Positions 15,796 through 23,439 of a stretch of DNA of 41,960 bases are shown here, piece by piece. The notes beneath the pieces are model-generated. The model saw only the letters and a list, made by a program, of their open reading frames with translations, searched no databases and was not told the origin of the DNA. Origin of the DNA: an uncultured archaeon (GTDB lineage Archaea > Thermoproteota > Bathyarchaeia > TCS64); NCBI GenBank assembly GCA_938048735.1, contig CALIUM010000020.1:1-41960 (forward strand), read 5' to 3'. The position numbers and the translations under genes are program-made. The first letter of the stretch is position 1; every line of letters begins with the position of its first letter.

Positions 15796-16496
15796 AAAGA
15801 AGGCTCCCAATAGTAGGCCTCCAGAGGCTCTCCCTGGTGGACTATCCAGGGAGGCTCTGCACCACGATATTCACGGCTGGATGCAACTTCAGATGCCCAT
15901 ACTGCTTCAACGTCGAGATAGTCCTAGAGCCCAACAAGCTGGAGAACATATCCGAGGAAGAGGTCCTCAACCTCCTGAAGGATAGGAGGGGATTCATAGA
16001 CGGGGTATGCATAGGGGGAGGGGAGCCGACCATCCACGGGGCCCTCCCAACCTTCATCAGGAGGGTCAAGCTCCTGGGGCTCAAGGTCAAGCTAGACACG
16101 AATGGGTCGAGGCCGAGGATGCTCAGGAGGCTGGTGGAGGACGGTCTTCTGGACTATGTGGCCATGGATGTTAAGGCCCCCCTCGACCGATACCAGGAGG
16201 TCGTATGTGCGAAGGTTGATGTCGAGGCCATAAAGGAGAGCATAAGGATCCTAAGGAGGGGGAGAGTGGACCACGAGTTCAGAACCACAGTAGTCCCAGG
16301 GCTCATAGGCGAGGAGGATGTTAAGGAGATCGCGAGAACCCTAACTGGCTCGAAGCGTTATGTCCTACAGCAGTTCAAGCCGGGTAAAACCCTAAACCCA
16401 AAGCTGAGAGATTTAGAGCCCTATCCCGAGGAGGTGCTGATGAGGCTCAGGGATATGGTAGCCCCCTGCTTCTCAGAGTGTAAGCTGAGGCTATGA
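15792..16496 (+). CDS. nrdG: Anaerobic ribonucleotide reductase activating protein (radical SAM)
   Basis: 234 aa. Radical-SAM activase that generates the glycyl radical on NrdD. Seen: LSLVDYPGRLCTTIFTAGC followed by NFRCPYCFN, which contains the CxxxCxxC cluster motif (C-NFR-C-PY-C). The SAM-binding GGEPTIHGAL follows, then LDTNGSRPRML and DYVAMDVKAPLDRY. The length resembles the longer archaeal/clostridial activases rather than the roughly 155-aa E. coli NrdG. The ATG start overlaps the nrdD stop (ATGA), so it is translationally coupled. It ends the operon; the next gene is convergent. Confidence 0.94.
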   Translation: MKRRLPIVGLQRLSLVDYPGRLCTTIFTAGCNFRCPYCFNVEIVLEPNKLENISEEEVLNLLKDRRGFIDGVCIGGGEPTIHGALPTFIRRVKLLGLKVKLDTNGSRPRMLRRLVEDGLLDYVAMDVKAPLDRYQEVVCAKVDVEAIKESIRILRRGRVDHEFRTTVVPGLIGEEDVKEIARTLTGSKRYVLQQFKPGKTLNPKLRDLEPYPEEVLMRLRDMVAPCFSECKLRL

Positions 16497-16595
16497 GCAT
16501 TCCAATAGACCCTTGAAAAATTAGGAAAGGAAGAAACACTTGGAATATGCAGACCCTAGAGATGTTGCAGGTAGAGGCCTCTTCAGGGGATATAC

Positions 16596-16616
16596 CCTCC
16601 TCATCCAGGGAGGAGG
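16596..16616. terminator. Hairpin between convergent nrdG and SpoIIM-like genes
   Basis: CCTCCT (16596-16601) pairs with AGGAGG (16611-16616) around a 9-nt loop, immediately next to the minus-strand stop at 16617 and about 100 nt after the nrdG stop. There is no following T-run, so a terminator role is only a suggestion. Confidence 0.25.
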
Positions 16617-17216
16617 CTATGCAAGCCCCAGCAGATAGACGACGAGGGGGGTGAATAGAACCTCTATCAGGGCTGCTAGGAGGAGGAGGGGAACTATCCT
16701 CCTTATAAACAGCTTTAAAGCCCCTTTAACCTCTGCCCCAACCCTACCCCTACCCCTTAACCGGTTTATAAACTGGTATCCGATCCCCAGACCCGCAGCC
16801 ATGCTGAGGAGGATGGTCGGGATCTCCACCACCCCATGGGGGAGCAGGGCCGCCAGGGTGAACATCACACCCTTCTCCCTGCTTATACTGTAGGAGAACC
16901 ATCCCAGGAAGAAGCCGTTGAAGGCGGTGAATATCAGGGGCGGGATGCCAAAGAGGATGCCCAAAACCATCCAGACTAGGCTCTTCAGAACGTTATTGGC
17001 GAGAATGAAGAGGAAGATTGATGGGAGGCTCATCCCCTTCAGCTCGGGGAAGGGCTGGATGAGCTCCTCTAGAAGGCCTCCGGGCATGCTCTCACCCAGG
17101 TAGAAGCCCGAAGCAAGGGAGAAGATGAAGAGGAGGGAGCAGATGGCGAAGGGACCCCTAAGGCTCCTGACATACTCCGCATCCCTCCCGAATAGGGATG
17201 ATAGGGCTCCGGTCAG
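16617..17216 (-). CDS. SpoIIM/DUF95-family integral membrane protein, apparent CTG start
   Basis: 199 aa when started at CTG 17216. It has about five transmembrane helices: FAICSLLFIFSLASGFYLG near 24-42, then IFLFILANNVLKSLVWMVL, PPLIFTAFNGFFLGWF, FTLAALLPHGVVEIPTILLS and a C-terminal LLLLAALIEVLFTPL. The ILANN and LLPHGVVEIP motifs are characteristic of the stage II sporulation protein M-like family found widely in archaea; the function is unknown. The first ATG (17087) would delete the first helix. The only NUG codon upstream before a TGA that encodes that helix is CTG 17216, which overlaps the histone stop as CTGA and follows GGAGGAGAT. It is co-transcribed with the histone gene. Confidence 0.84.
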   Translation of the reverse strand: MTGALSSLFGRDAEYVRSLRGPFAICSLLFIFSLASGFYLGESMPGGLLEELIQPFPELKGMSLPSIFLFILANNVLKSLVWMVLGILFGIPPLIFTAFNGFFLGWFSYSISREKGVMFTLAALLPHGVVEIPTILLSMAAGLGIGYQFINRLRGRGRVGAEVKGALKLFIRRIVPLLLLAALIEVLFTPLVVYLLGLA

Positions 17217-17440
17217 ATCTCCTCCACCCCCTCAATCACCCTCCAAGCCGCCCTCACATCCCTGGCGAGGACGGTCCTCCGATTCTCCCTCAAGGCCATC
17301 TCCACGGCCATCCTCGCCAGCCTAGATCCGTATTCGCCTATCGCCCTCCTCATCTCCTCCCCGGCCTCCTCACTGACCTTGAGGTCGCCGTACTTCTTAA
17401 TCAGCCTCCTCATAGGGGCGAGGGTGAACTCCTCAGCCAA
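17213..17440 (-). CDS. Archaeal histone
   Basis: 75 aa, a single histone fold. Seen: MAEEFTLAPMRRLIKKYGDL (helix 1), KVSEEAGEEMRRAIGEYGSR then LARMAVEMALRENRRTVLAR (long helix 2 and loop with the RRTV-type DNA-contact segment), and DVRAAWRVIEG (helix 3). It would wrap chromosomal DNA as dimers and longer hypernucleosome-like stacks. The start is TTG 17440. TATA-like elements at 17455-17464 and 17475-17482 lie in the 54-bp divergent gap shared with nep1. The downstream SpoIIM-like gene overlaps it by 4 nt. Confidence 0.93.
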   Translation of the reverse strand: MAEEFTLAPMRRLIKKYGDLKVSEEAGEEMRRAIGEYGSRLARMAVEMALRENRRTVLARDVRAAWRVIEGVEEI

Positions 17441-17454
17441 TGCAACCCCCAGCC

Positions 17455-17482
17455 ATATTTAAAGCCAGCCCATTGTTTATAT
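17455..17482. promoter_or_regulatory. Interleaved divergent promoters of histone and nep1
   Basis: Two TATA-like boxes lie in a 54-bp gap: ATATTTAAAG (17455-17464) and GTTTATAT (17475-17482). Distances fit best if the left box serves nep1 (start 17495) and the right box serves the histone (start 17440). The two promoters would then cross over each other and compete for TBP. Confidence 0.4.
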
Positions 17483-17494
17483 CTTCCGCGGCAG

Positions 17495-18169
17495 ATGCTG
17501 AACATAGTCTTCGTCGAGACCGCCCTTGAGACGGTTCCCCGACCCATCCAGGATCATCCATCCGTCAGGAGGGATGCTGAGAGAAGGGGGAAGAAGCCCT
17601 CAGAGGTCCTGCTCGACAGGAGCCTCCATCACTCAGCCATGAAGGGTCTACCAAAGGCCCAAAAGAGGGGCAGACCGGACATAATCCACTTCTGCCTCCT
17701 AGAAGCCCTGGGATCCCCCCTGAACCTCGAGGGGAACCTGAAGGTCTGGATACACACCCTTGGAGGCTACGCCATAATGGTCGCGCCTGAGACGAGGCTA
17801 CCGAGAGACTGCCTGAGGTTCAAGAGCCTCATGGAGCAGCTCTTCGCCCTGGGAAAGGTTCCACCGACAGGGGAATACCCCCTCCTAACCCTGAAGAGGA
17901 TGAACCTATCGGAACTGCTGGAGAGGGTCGAACCCACAAGGATAGTAGCCCTAACCAGTCATGGAGCCCCCCGAAGCCTGGAGGAGATATGTAGGGGTCT
18001 CGCGGAGGAAAATAATCCCACAGTCCTCATAGGAGCATACCCATCAGGGGCGATGGAGGAGGAGACCCTATCCCAGGCCCATGAGGCCTTCAGCATATAC
18101 CCCAAGGTTCTGGATGCCTGGGTTGTAACCTCTCGCCTAATATACGCCTACGAGAGGGTTAGGGCCTAA
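17495..18169 (+). CDS. nep1: rRNA small-subunit pseudouridine N1-methyltransferase Nep1 (Emg1)
   Basis: 224 aa. SPOUT-class methyltransferase that N1-methylates a pseudouridine in helix 35 of 16S rRNA and assists small-subunit assembly. Seen: FVETALETVPRPIQDHPSV, KKPSEVLLDRSLHHSAMKGL, RGRPDIIHFCLLEALGSPLN (the RRGRPDI-type RNA-binding motif) and KVWIHTLGGYAIMVAPETR. The knot region has IVALTSHGAPRSLE and TVLIGAYPSGAM near the SAM site. The open frame begins at 17198, but that part is the histone gene read antisense. ATG 17495 matches the family N-terminus. Confidence 0.95.
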   Translation: MLNIVFVETALETVPRPIQDHPSVRRDAERRGKKPSEVLLDRSLHHSAMKGLPKAQKRGRPDIIHFCLLEALGSPLNLEGNLKVWIHTLGGYAIMVAPETRLPRDCLRFKSLMEQLFALGKVPPTGEYPLLTLKRMNLSELLERVEPTRIVALTSHGAPRSLEEICRGLAEENNPTVLIGAYPSGAMEEETLSQAHEAFSIYPKVLDAWVVTSRLIYAYERVRA

Positions 18170-18230
18170 AAACCCATTAGCCCTCAAAGAATATAAAAAT
18201 ATCTTCATGTTCGATGAGCATCTCGATGTC

Positions 18231-18250
18231 AATAATAGAAAAATAAAAAT
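18231..18250 (-). terminator. T-rich termination region of the coiled-coil gene
   Basis: On the minus strand this is a run of T5, T5 and T-rich sequence 35-54 nt beyond the stop at 18285. T-runs are the usual archaeal termination signal. The rest of the 115-bp gap to nep1 has no visible feature. Confidence 0.4.
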
Positions 18251-18284
18251 TGGAGGAGGTGTCTTCTTTCGATAAATCTCTATT

Positions 18285-19835
18285 TCAACGTCCCCTTCCC
18301 TTACCCCTCTGGGGAGGCTGCCCGCCCTTTACCCCTAGCCCCCTTGGGCGAGTAATTCCTTTGAGGATCTCCTCAGCCTCATTGATAAGCTCCTCAGCCT
18401 CTTTTAGGTTCTCTCCAGCTTCTCCTCCAATTTCCATTGAGCTCGCCGCGCTGTTCAGAAGCCTCTCAGCCTCATCCAGCTTCTTCTCAGCTTCTGTGAC
18501 GTTTAATCCCCTCCTCTTTAACGCATCAATGGAGTTTCTTAGGCTTCTTATCCTAGCCTCAAGCCTATTGATCTCCCCTAGGAACAGGTTCAGTTCTCTC
18601 CTCTCAATGTTTCCTATTCCTCTCTCAACAAGTTCAACGGCCTCTTCAAGCTCATCCGAGGCACCCTCGACATCTCCCCGTGCCAGCCTCTCCCTAATCC
18701 TAGCCAGCTTGGCCTCCACATTCCTCAGGGCCTCGATGCAGGCCCCCATCTCCCTCTCCGTGAGGCGCAGCCTGAACCTGAATACCTTCTCCTCAAGGCT
18801 CCTGACCTGCTCCTCCATCCTCTCCATAAATCTCAAAGCCTTCATCGCCTTCAAGCGACCAGCCGCCGAGTTCAAGAGCCCAGTCAGCCTCCCGATCATC
18901 CCCCGAGCTATAGCCAGCTCTTGAGCCGCATCTGTGACATTACCAGCATACAGCTGCACTGTAGCGTTGATCAAGTGCTCCTCAGCCTCTGAGATCATAG
19001 AATTAAGGGTGTTAATGACATCGGTTAGAACGGTGCTTAGTGAGGTTAGAGTGCTGTTGATCCTGTTAAGGGTTGCGTTCGCCCTCTCTATGGCAACCCT
19101 TAGCCCTTGGGCCCTCTCCAGCTCCTCTAACTCCTCGTATAGCGGTGATGGGGGCGCTATTCTATGGGCCCTCTGGAGCGCTATCATGAATCTCTGAAGG
19201 GCCTCAAAGGCCAGGTTCATGGCTGCTCTGTATTGGCCCCCATCAAATAGGCTTTGGGCATCCTCTAAACGTCTGACCCCTTGATTATAGCTCTCCCTAG
19301 CATCCGTGGGTATCGTTATATTTCTTTCCTCAAGTTCATTAAAGGCTATCTCCACGTGATTTCTGCTAGTTTGTGCCATGCTTATTAGGTTCTGGGCTAG
19401 TTCTTTCAGCTCTGTGAGGACTACGATGAAGCTCGTCTCAGCAGTTTCATCGCCCGCGATGGCATATATGTTGTACCTTCCCGGAATAATGTCCTCAGGT
19501 AACTGGAAATTGTATATATAGGTGCCATCTTCATTTGCCGTTATGGTGATATTTAGAATAGTCCCCCTTGTACTGTTTATTAGGATGGTTACATTAACCC
19601 CTTGTCTTACCGTTCCATTTATTATAACCTCTTCCCCTGGGAGGTAGTAGCTCTTAATTGTCTGTATGGTTAAGGGGGCAGCTGTTACCCATCCTGGGAT
19701 TATCATACTTGGCAGGGTTATCAGGGCAAGCATCACCAGGACAGTTGCTCTTCTCTCCATATTCATCTTGTTCTCTATGATGTTATTTCCAGTATTAGAG
19801 GAATCCCATGGAACGGATTGGAACACCTGTTTCAT
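18285..19835 (-). CDS. Exported coiled-coil protein with N-terminal beta-sandwich domain
   Basis: 516 aa from ATG 19835. A signal peptide follows MNMERRATVLVMLALITLPS, ending near VTAAP, so the mature start may rather derive from ATG 19766 or 19760. Residues about 55-140 resemble an Ig-like/macroglobulin-type domain (SYYLPGEEVIINGTV; DGTYIYNFQLPEDIIPGRYN). Residues 150-490 are almost all helical, with heptad-like repeats rich in E/R/L/A and many N-x-T/S sequons, suggesting a glycosylated long coiled coil. The tail is basic and Gly-rich. ATG 19835 overlaps the stop of the upstream sensor gene (ATGA), so the two form one operon. No enzymatic motif; a surface or sensing partner role is inference. 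Confidence 0.82.
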   Translation of the reverse strand: MKQVFQSVPWDSSNTGNNIIENKMNMERRATVLVMLALITLPSMIIPGWVTAAPLTIQTIKSYYLPGEEVIINGTVRQGVNVTILINSTRGTILNITITANEDGTYIYNFQLPEDIIPGRYNIYAIAGDETAETSFIVVLTELKELAQNLISMAQTSRNHVEIAFNELEERNITIPTDARESYNQGVRRLEDAQSLFDGGQYRAAMNLAFEALQRFMIALQRAHRIAPPSPLYEELEELERAQGLRVAIERANATLNRINSTLTSLSTVLTDVINTLNSMISEAEEHLINATVQLYAGNVTDAAQELAIARGMIGRLTGLLNSAAGRLKAMKALRFMERMEEQVRSLEEKVFRFRLRLTEREMGACIEALRNVEAKLARIRERLARGDVEGASDELEEAVELVERGIGNIERRELNLFLGEINRLEARIRSLRNSIDALKRRGLNVTEAEKKLDEAERLLNSAASSMEIGGEAGENLKEAEELINEAEEILKGITRPRGLGVKGGQPPQRGKGRGR

Positions 19836-21109
19836 CCTCTCCCCCCACGCCTCCTCAGCCTCACGAGGGTCTGGCCTCCCACCTCCTCCACCTCCACGAG
19901 CCCCTCCTTCCTCAATCTCCTTATCAGCCTCCAGGCGCTGGTTCTGGGCATATTAAACCTCTCCCTTATCTCGCTGGCGAAGGCCTCACCCCCAGACTCG
20001 GCCAGAAACCTCAAAACCTCCCTATCCTCGAACCTGAGGTCCGGCCTCCTCTCCAAAAACTCCTCGAGGGATACATCCTCAGGCTTCTCAGGCCTCTTCG
20101 GCCGCCTCCTCCTGAGGATGTATAGGATGGCTCCTATGATGATCGCTGAGGCTACTCCTATGGATAGGAGGAAGGGGCCTAAGAGGGCCCGAGCCATCGC
20201 TGCGGCGGCCTCGGCCTGTCTGGCCGAGGCCTCAGCCTTCCCATAATCTCCAATCCGATAGGCCTCCTCCGCCTGCTTCAGGAGGCTCTCAGCCCCCTCT
20301 AGTCCGATGGTCCTCCCCTCCCTTCTAGCGGCCTCGATCTTACTGGAGGCATCCTGAATCGCCTTGAAGGCTGCTGAAGCCGCCTTCTCGGCCTCTAAGG
20401 CTGAGGCCTTCGCCCTCTCCGAGAGCCTCTCAGCCCCTGAGTAGTCGCCGACCTTGAAGGCTGCCTGGGCCTCCCTTAATAGGGCCTCAGCCTCCTTTGC
20501 GACCACCCCCTTTGCCTCCACAGCCTCGATGGTTGACTTGGCTTCCTCGATGGCGAGGAGGCCTCGCTCCCTAGCCCCCTCAAGGCTGATTATATAGGAG
20601 ACCTCAATATGCCCCTCCGGCATCGTGAGAACAGGGCCCCCATCCAGGCTGCCTATGGAGAGGGGGATGGCTCCTATGCCCACAACCGTGGAGTTCCGTG
20701 GTAAAACCACCACCGCGGGTGTGGGGGCCTGCACCGATAAAGTCCAGATCCTACCGGTCTTGTTAGTGAGGTCGAAGGTCAAGTATGATATTGTAACCGT
20801 AGTGGAGCCGAGGGTATCCACCGTCAAGCCCCCCTCAATGGACGAATAGAATAGGGGAAGACCCTCTTGGTCCTCAACGGTCAATTCCTGGAACTCGGTT
20901 CCGAAGAGGGTTATATTCACCCTAACCTTGGTCGCGTCGACGGAGACGGTATATTCTACCGAGACCCCTCCATCCACATAAGCCCTGAATATAAGACTCC
21001 TGGGAGAATAGCCTAGCTGGCCCTCAACGGTCCAGGCCGAGATGAACATCAGGAATACCGTTATTGCGAGTAGCCTCCTCGACAAGGGCAACCCGACCAA
21101 ATAGATCAA
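19832..21109 (-). CDS. Membrane one-component sensor: extracellular coiled-coil domain, TM helix, cytoplasmic winged helix
   Basis: 425 aa. Order: signal/anchor at 10-30 (RRLLAITVFLMFISAWTVEG); beta-rich extracellular domain at 32-180; two Ala/Glu-rich helical repeats at 190-300, each with the phrase FKVGDYSGAERL or YRIGDYGKAEAS; one TM helix at about 310-332 (FLLSIGVASAIIIGAILYIL); RRRR stop-transfer; and a C-terminal winged helix at 358-420 (EVLRFLAESGGEAFASEIRE; RTSAWRLIRRLRKEGLVEV). It would sense an outside signal and bind DNA directly. The downstream gene for an exported coiled-coil protein overlaps as ATGA, so the pair likely works together. Ligand and targets unknown. Confidence 0.85.
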   Translation of the reverse strand: MIYLVGLPLSRRLLAITVFLMFISAWTVEGQLGYSPRSLIFRAYVDGGVSVEYTVSVDATKVRVNITLFGTEFQELTVEDQEGLPLFYSSIEGGLTVDTLGSTTVTISYLTFDLTNKTGRIWTLSVQAPTPAVVVLPRNSTVVGIGAIPLSIGSLDGGPVLTMPEGHIEVSYIISLEGARERGLLAIEEAKSTIEAVEAKGVVAKEAEALLREAQAAFKVGDYSGAERLSERAKASALEAEKAASAAFKAIQDASSKIEAARREGRTIGLEGAESLLKQAEEAYRIGDYGKAEASARQAEAAAAMARALLGPFLLSIGVASAIIIGAILYILRRRRPKRPEKPEDVSLEEFLERRPDLRFEDREVLRFLAESGGEAFASEIRERFNMPRTSAWRLIRRLRKEGLVEVEEVGGQTLVRLRRRGGRG

Positions 21110-21225
21110 GCTATCAGAGCATTAAAGTGTGACGCAGAGCTAAATGACTTACCAGGGCTTTTCTTCAACTGGAAAGATGAGCCTGCTTCAGTGTAGGATC
21201 AACAAGGGGTCTATCCATATTCCAG

Positions 21226-21783
21226 CTATCGGTCCAGCCGCCTTCCAGACTTGAGCATGAGGATGCCGGAGGTCGCCTGGAATCCCGAGCAGATAATGAA
21301 GAGGGACTCGAACCCCAGTCTGCTCACTATGAAGGCTGCTAGAAGGGCCGCGAGGGCCTCTGCAACGTCGTAGGATGACTCGAAGAGGCCGAAGAGGGTG
21401 CCCCTCTTCCCTTCCCCTCCGGCATCGGCCATCAGGCTTAGGAGGGAGGGCCTCTGGAATGCGGCTGAGAGGCCGAAGGTGAACTCTATGATGTAGAGAT
21501 GTGAGATCTCTGAGGCGAAGATGTAGGAGAGGGAGGCTAGGGCTGAGAGGAGAACGCCTACGAAGAATATCCTGGTCTTCCCGTACTTGTCTACGAGCCT
21601 GCCCGCCGGCACCTTGAAGAGGGCGACGGTTAGGCAGAGGATGGTATAGAGGGTTCCCAGATCTATGAGGGAGGCTGAGAAGCGGTCAACCACGAATATG
21701 GGGTATATGGGGCCGAGTAAACCTACTCCGAAGGAGCTCAGCGTCCCTAACAGGATTAGGGACACTACTTGCCTGGCCCTCAT
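21226..21783 (-). CDS. Half-size MFS-type transporter (six TM helices)
   Basis: 185 aa. It matches only the N-terminal half of a major facilitator protein: TM1 LILLGTLSSFGVGLLGPIYP, the loop 2-3 signature KVPAGRLVDKYGKTRIFFVG (MFS motif A, GxLaDrxGrkr-like), and TM4-6 through FIVSRLGFESLFIICSGFQA. It ends at GRRLDR without a central loop or second half, and the 116 bp downstream cannot encode one. Either it works as a homodimer of six-helix halves or it is a truncated remnant of a 400-aa transporter. The start is ATG 21783 because a TAG is in frame just upstream; a TATA box TTTATATTTT near 21883 would give an 80-nt leader. Substrate unknown. Confidence 0.75.
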   Translation of the reverse strand: MRARQVVSLILLGTLSSFGVGLLGPIYPIFVVDRFSASLIDLGTLYTILCLTVALFKVPAGRLVDKYGKTRIFFVGVLLSALASLSYIFASEISHLYIIEFTFGLSAAFQRPSLLSLMADAGGEGKRGTLFGLFESSYDVAEALAALLAAFIVSRLGFESLFIICSGFQATSGILMLKSGRRLDR

Positions 21784-22019
21784 ATACCCATCCCCCTACC
21801 ATGCTCATTGGGGTGCTAGGGTCCTCGAACTCTATTCTAGACATCTGAGACTACTGGCCCCAACTCAAGGCAGAATCTCCAAAATATAAAGCTTTCTCAA
21901 CCCCCTGATGGAGCTTTAACAGGTCTGAAGGAGGCTTCTCCTATGCTGAGATATGACCTGTCTGGGGGTCGTAAGGGAGGCTTAAAGAGAGGCTGGAACA
22001 GGATGCGATTTTTGGAGGA

Positions 22020-23279
22020 TTATACTGTGAAGCTCTCCCCCTGGTTAGGCGCCACCGACTTCAGGCCGAGTTCATCCCTCGCAAACTGGGCTAGGGCCTC
22101 GCAGTTCTGTGGCTCCCCGTGGATCACGTAGACATCTGGCTTCCCCTCCAACCCCTTAAGGAAATCCTCGAGCTGAGTCTTCCCAGCGTGGGATGAGAAG
22201 TCGAACCTCTTAACCTTAGCCCTCACCGCCTCATCCCTCCCCTTTATGGTGAACATCCCGGTCTCCAGTAGCTTGGCCCCTCCACTCCCAGGGATCTGGA
22301 AGCTCACAAGGAATATGGCGTTCTCCTCCCCCAAGGCTAGGTGCTCCATATAGAAGAGGGCGTTACCGCCCTCGAGCATACCTGACGGGGAGACGATTAT
22401 TCCGTTCCTCCTGAGGGCCTCCCTCCTATCCCTCCATCCCCTAACCTCCTTAATCTCGTTGACCACCTTAATGAAGGTCTTCGGATCCCTGAGATAGTCA
22501 GGGTGGTTTATGAGGGCCTCATTCACCAGCCTCGCCATCCCGTCCACTATGGCCTTGGAGCCGAGCCCATACGCGTTAAGGATACTCATCACCTCCTGGG
22601 ATCTCCCGACTGCGAAGGCTGGGATGAGGACCTTCCCCTCATTGTCGAGCACGCTCCTGATCTCCCTTACGAACTCCTCCTCCAGGCTCCTCCTCTCGGG
22701 GTGGTCTGTAGTTGCATACGTGCTCTCGATTATGACGGCGTCATAGGATCTCCTCGGGATCTTGGCCTCATGAACCAGCCTGGTCTTTATCGTGTTGAAA
22801 TCTCCCGTGTACAGTATCCTCTTCCCGTCAGCCTCCAACTCGACCATTGCGCTCCCTGGGATGTGACCTGCGTTGAGGAACCTGAAGTTGACATCTTTGA
22901 ACTTCACCTCCATTCCATACCCTAAGTCGTTCCTCTGCCTCATCATCTTCTCCAGCTCAAGGTATTCGAACGGGAGGAAGTAGCTGCTGAGTTTAAGGAA
23001 GTCCTTTATCAGGATCTTCGTGAGCTCGGTCGTCAGCGGTGTAGCGAAGAATGGCTTCCTCTCGGAGAGGTAGAATATGGGAACTCCGCCTGAGTGGTCT
23101 AGGTGGCAGTGGGCTATTATTATGCCATCTATATCCGTAGCCCTAATATGGGCTGGGAACTCTGGGGCGTCGTTCAGCTTGACGCCGTAATCCAGGAGGA
23201 GGCGGGCCCTATCGGACTCTAGGAGGATCGCGTTCCTCCCAACCTCTCGGGCTCCCCCTAGGAAATGCAGCCTCACCAT
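22020..23279 (-). CDS. Beta-CASP metallo-beta-lactamase ribonuclease (aCPSF2-like)
   Basis: 419 aa. Metal motifs are seen in order: IIAHCHLDHSGGVPIF (motif 2, HxHxDH), AGHIPGSAMVEL (motif 3 His) and YTGDFNTIKTRL (motif 4 Asp). The beta-CASP insert has VIIESTYATTDHPER, KVLIPAFAVGRSQEVM and VSPSGMLEGGNALFYM, followed by a C-terminal His in FDFSSHAGKTQLEDF and VIHGEPQNCEALAQF. It lacks the N-terminal KH domains of aCPSF1, so the best label is aCPSF2, an archaeal RNase of the CPSF73/Int11 group for RNA 3'-end processing or decay. The start is ATG 23279. It lies upstream of the MFS-like gene on the same strand and downstream of tgtA. Confidence 0.9.
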   Translation of the reverse strand: MVRLHFLGGAREVGRNAILLESDRARLLLDYGVKLNDAPEFPAHIRATDIDGIIIAHCHLDHSGGVPIFYLSERKPFFATPLTTELTKILIKDFLKLSSYFLPFEYLELEKMMRQRNDLGYGMEVKFKDVNFRFLNAGHIPGSAMVELEADGKRILYTGDFNTIKTRLVHEAKIPRRSYDAVIIESTYATTDHPERRSLEEEFVREIRSVLDNEGKVLIPAFAVGRSQEVMSILNAYGLGSKAIVDGMARLVNEALINHPDYLRDPKTFIKVVNEIKEVRGWRDRREALRRNGIIVSPSGMLEGGNALFYMEHLALGEENAIFLVSFQIPGSGGAKLLETGMFTIKGRDEAVRAKVKRFDFSSHAGKTQLEDFLKGLEGKPDVYVIHGEPQNCEALAQFARDELGLKSVAPNQGESFTV

Positions 23280-23439
23280 CCTCTAATCTTCACCGATCCA
23301 TCAACACCTGAGATAGGCTCCGGGTCTCAGATCCTTCTCCAAATCTCTCCTCTGAACCCCTTTCCATCGAATATGAAATCCTTAAACTTAACACTTTCCA
23401 ATCCAACCCTCAGATCTAGATTCGGCGATCCTAGCGGGT

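Noticed and set aside
17198-17494. Nep1 N-terminal extension
   Set aside because: It is antisense to the histone gene and has no similarity; Nep1 starts at ATG 17495.
22503-22925. 140-aa plus-strand ORF antisense to the beta-CASP nuclease gene
   Set aside because: Antisense shadow; the opposite strand carries all conserved metal-binding motifs.
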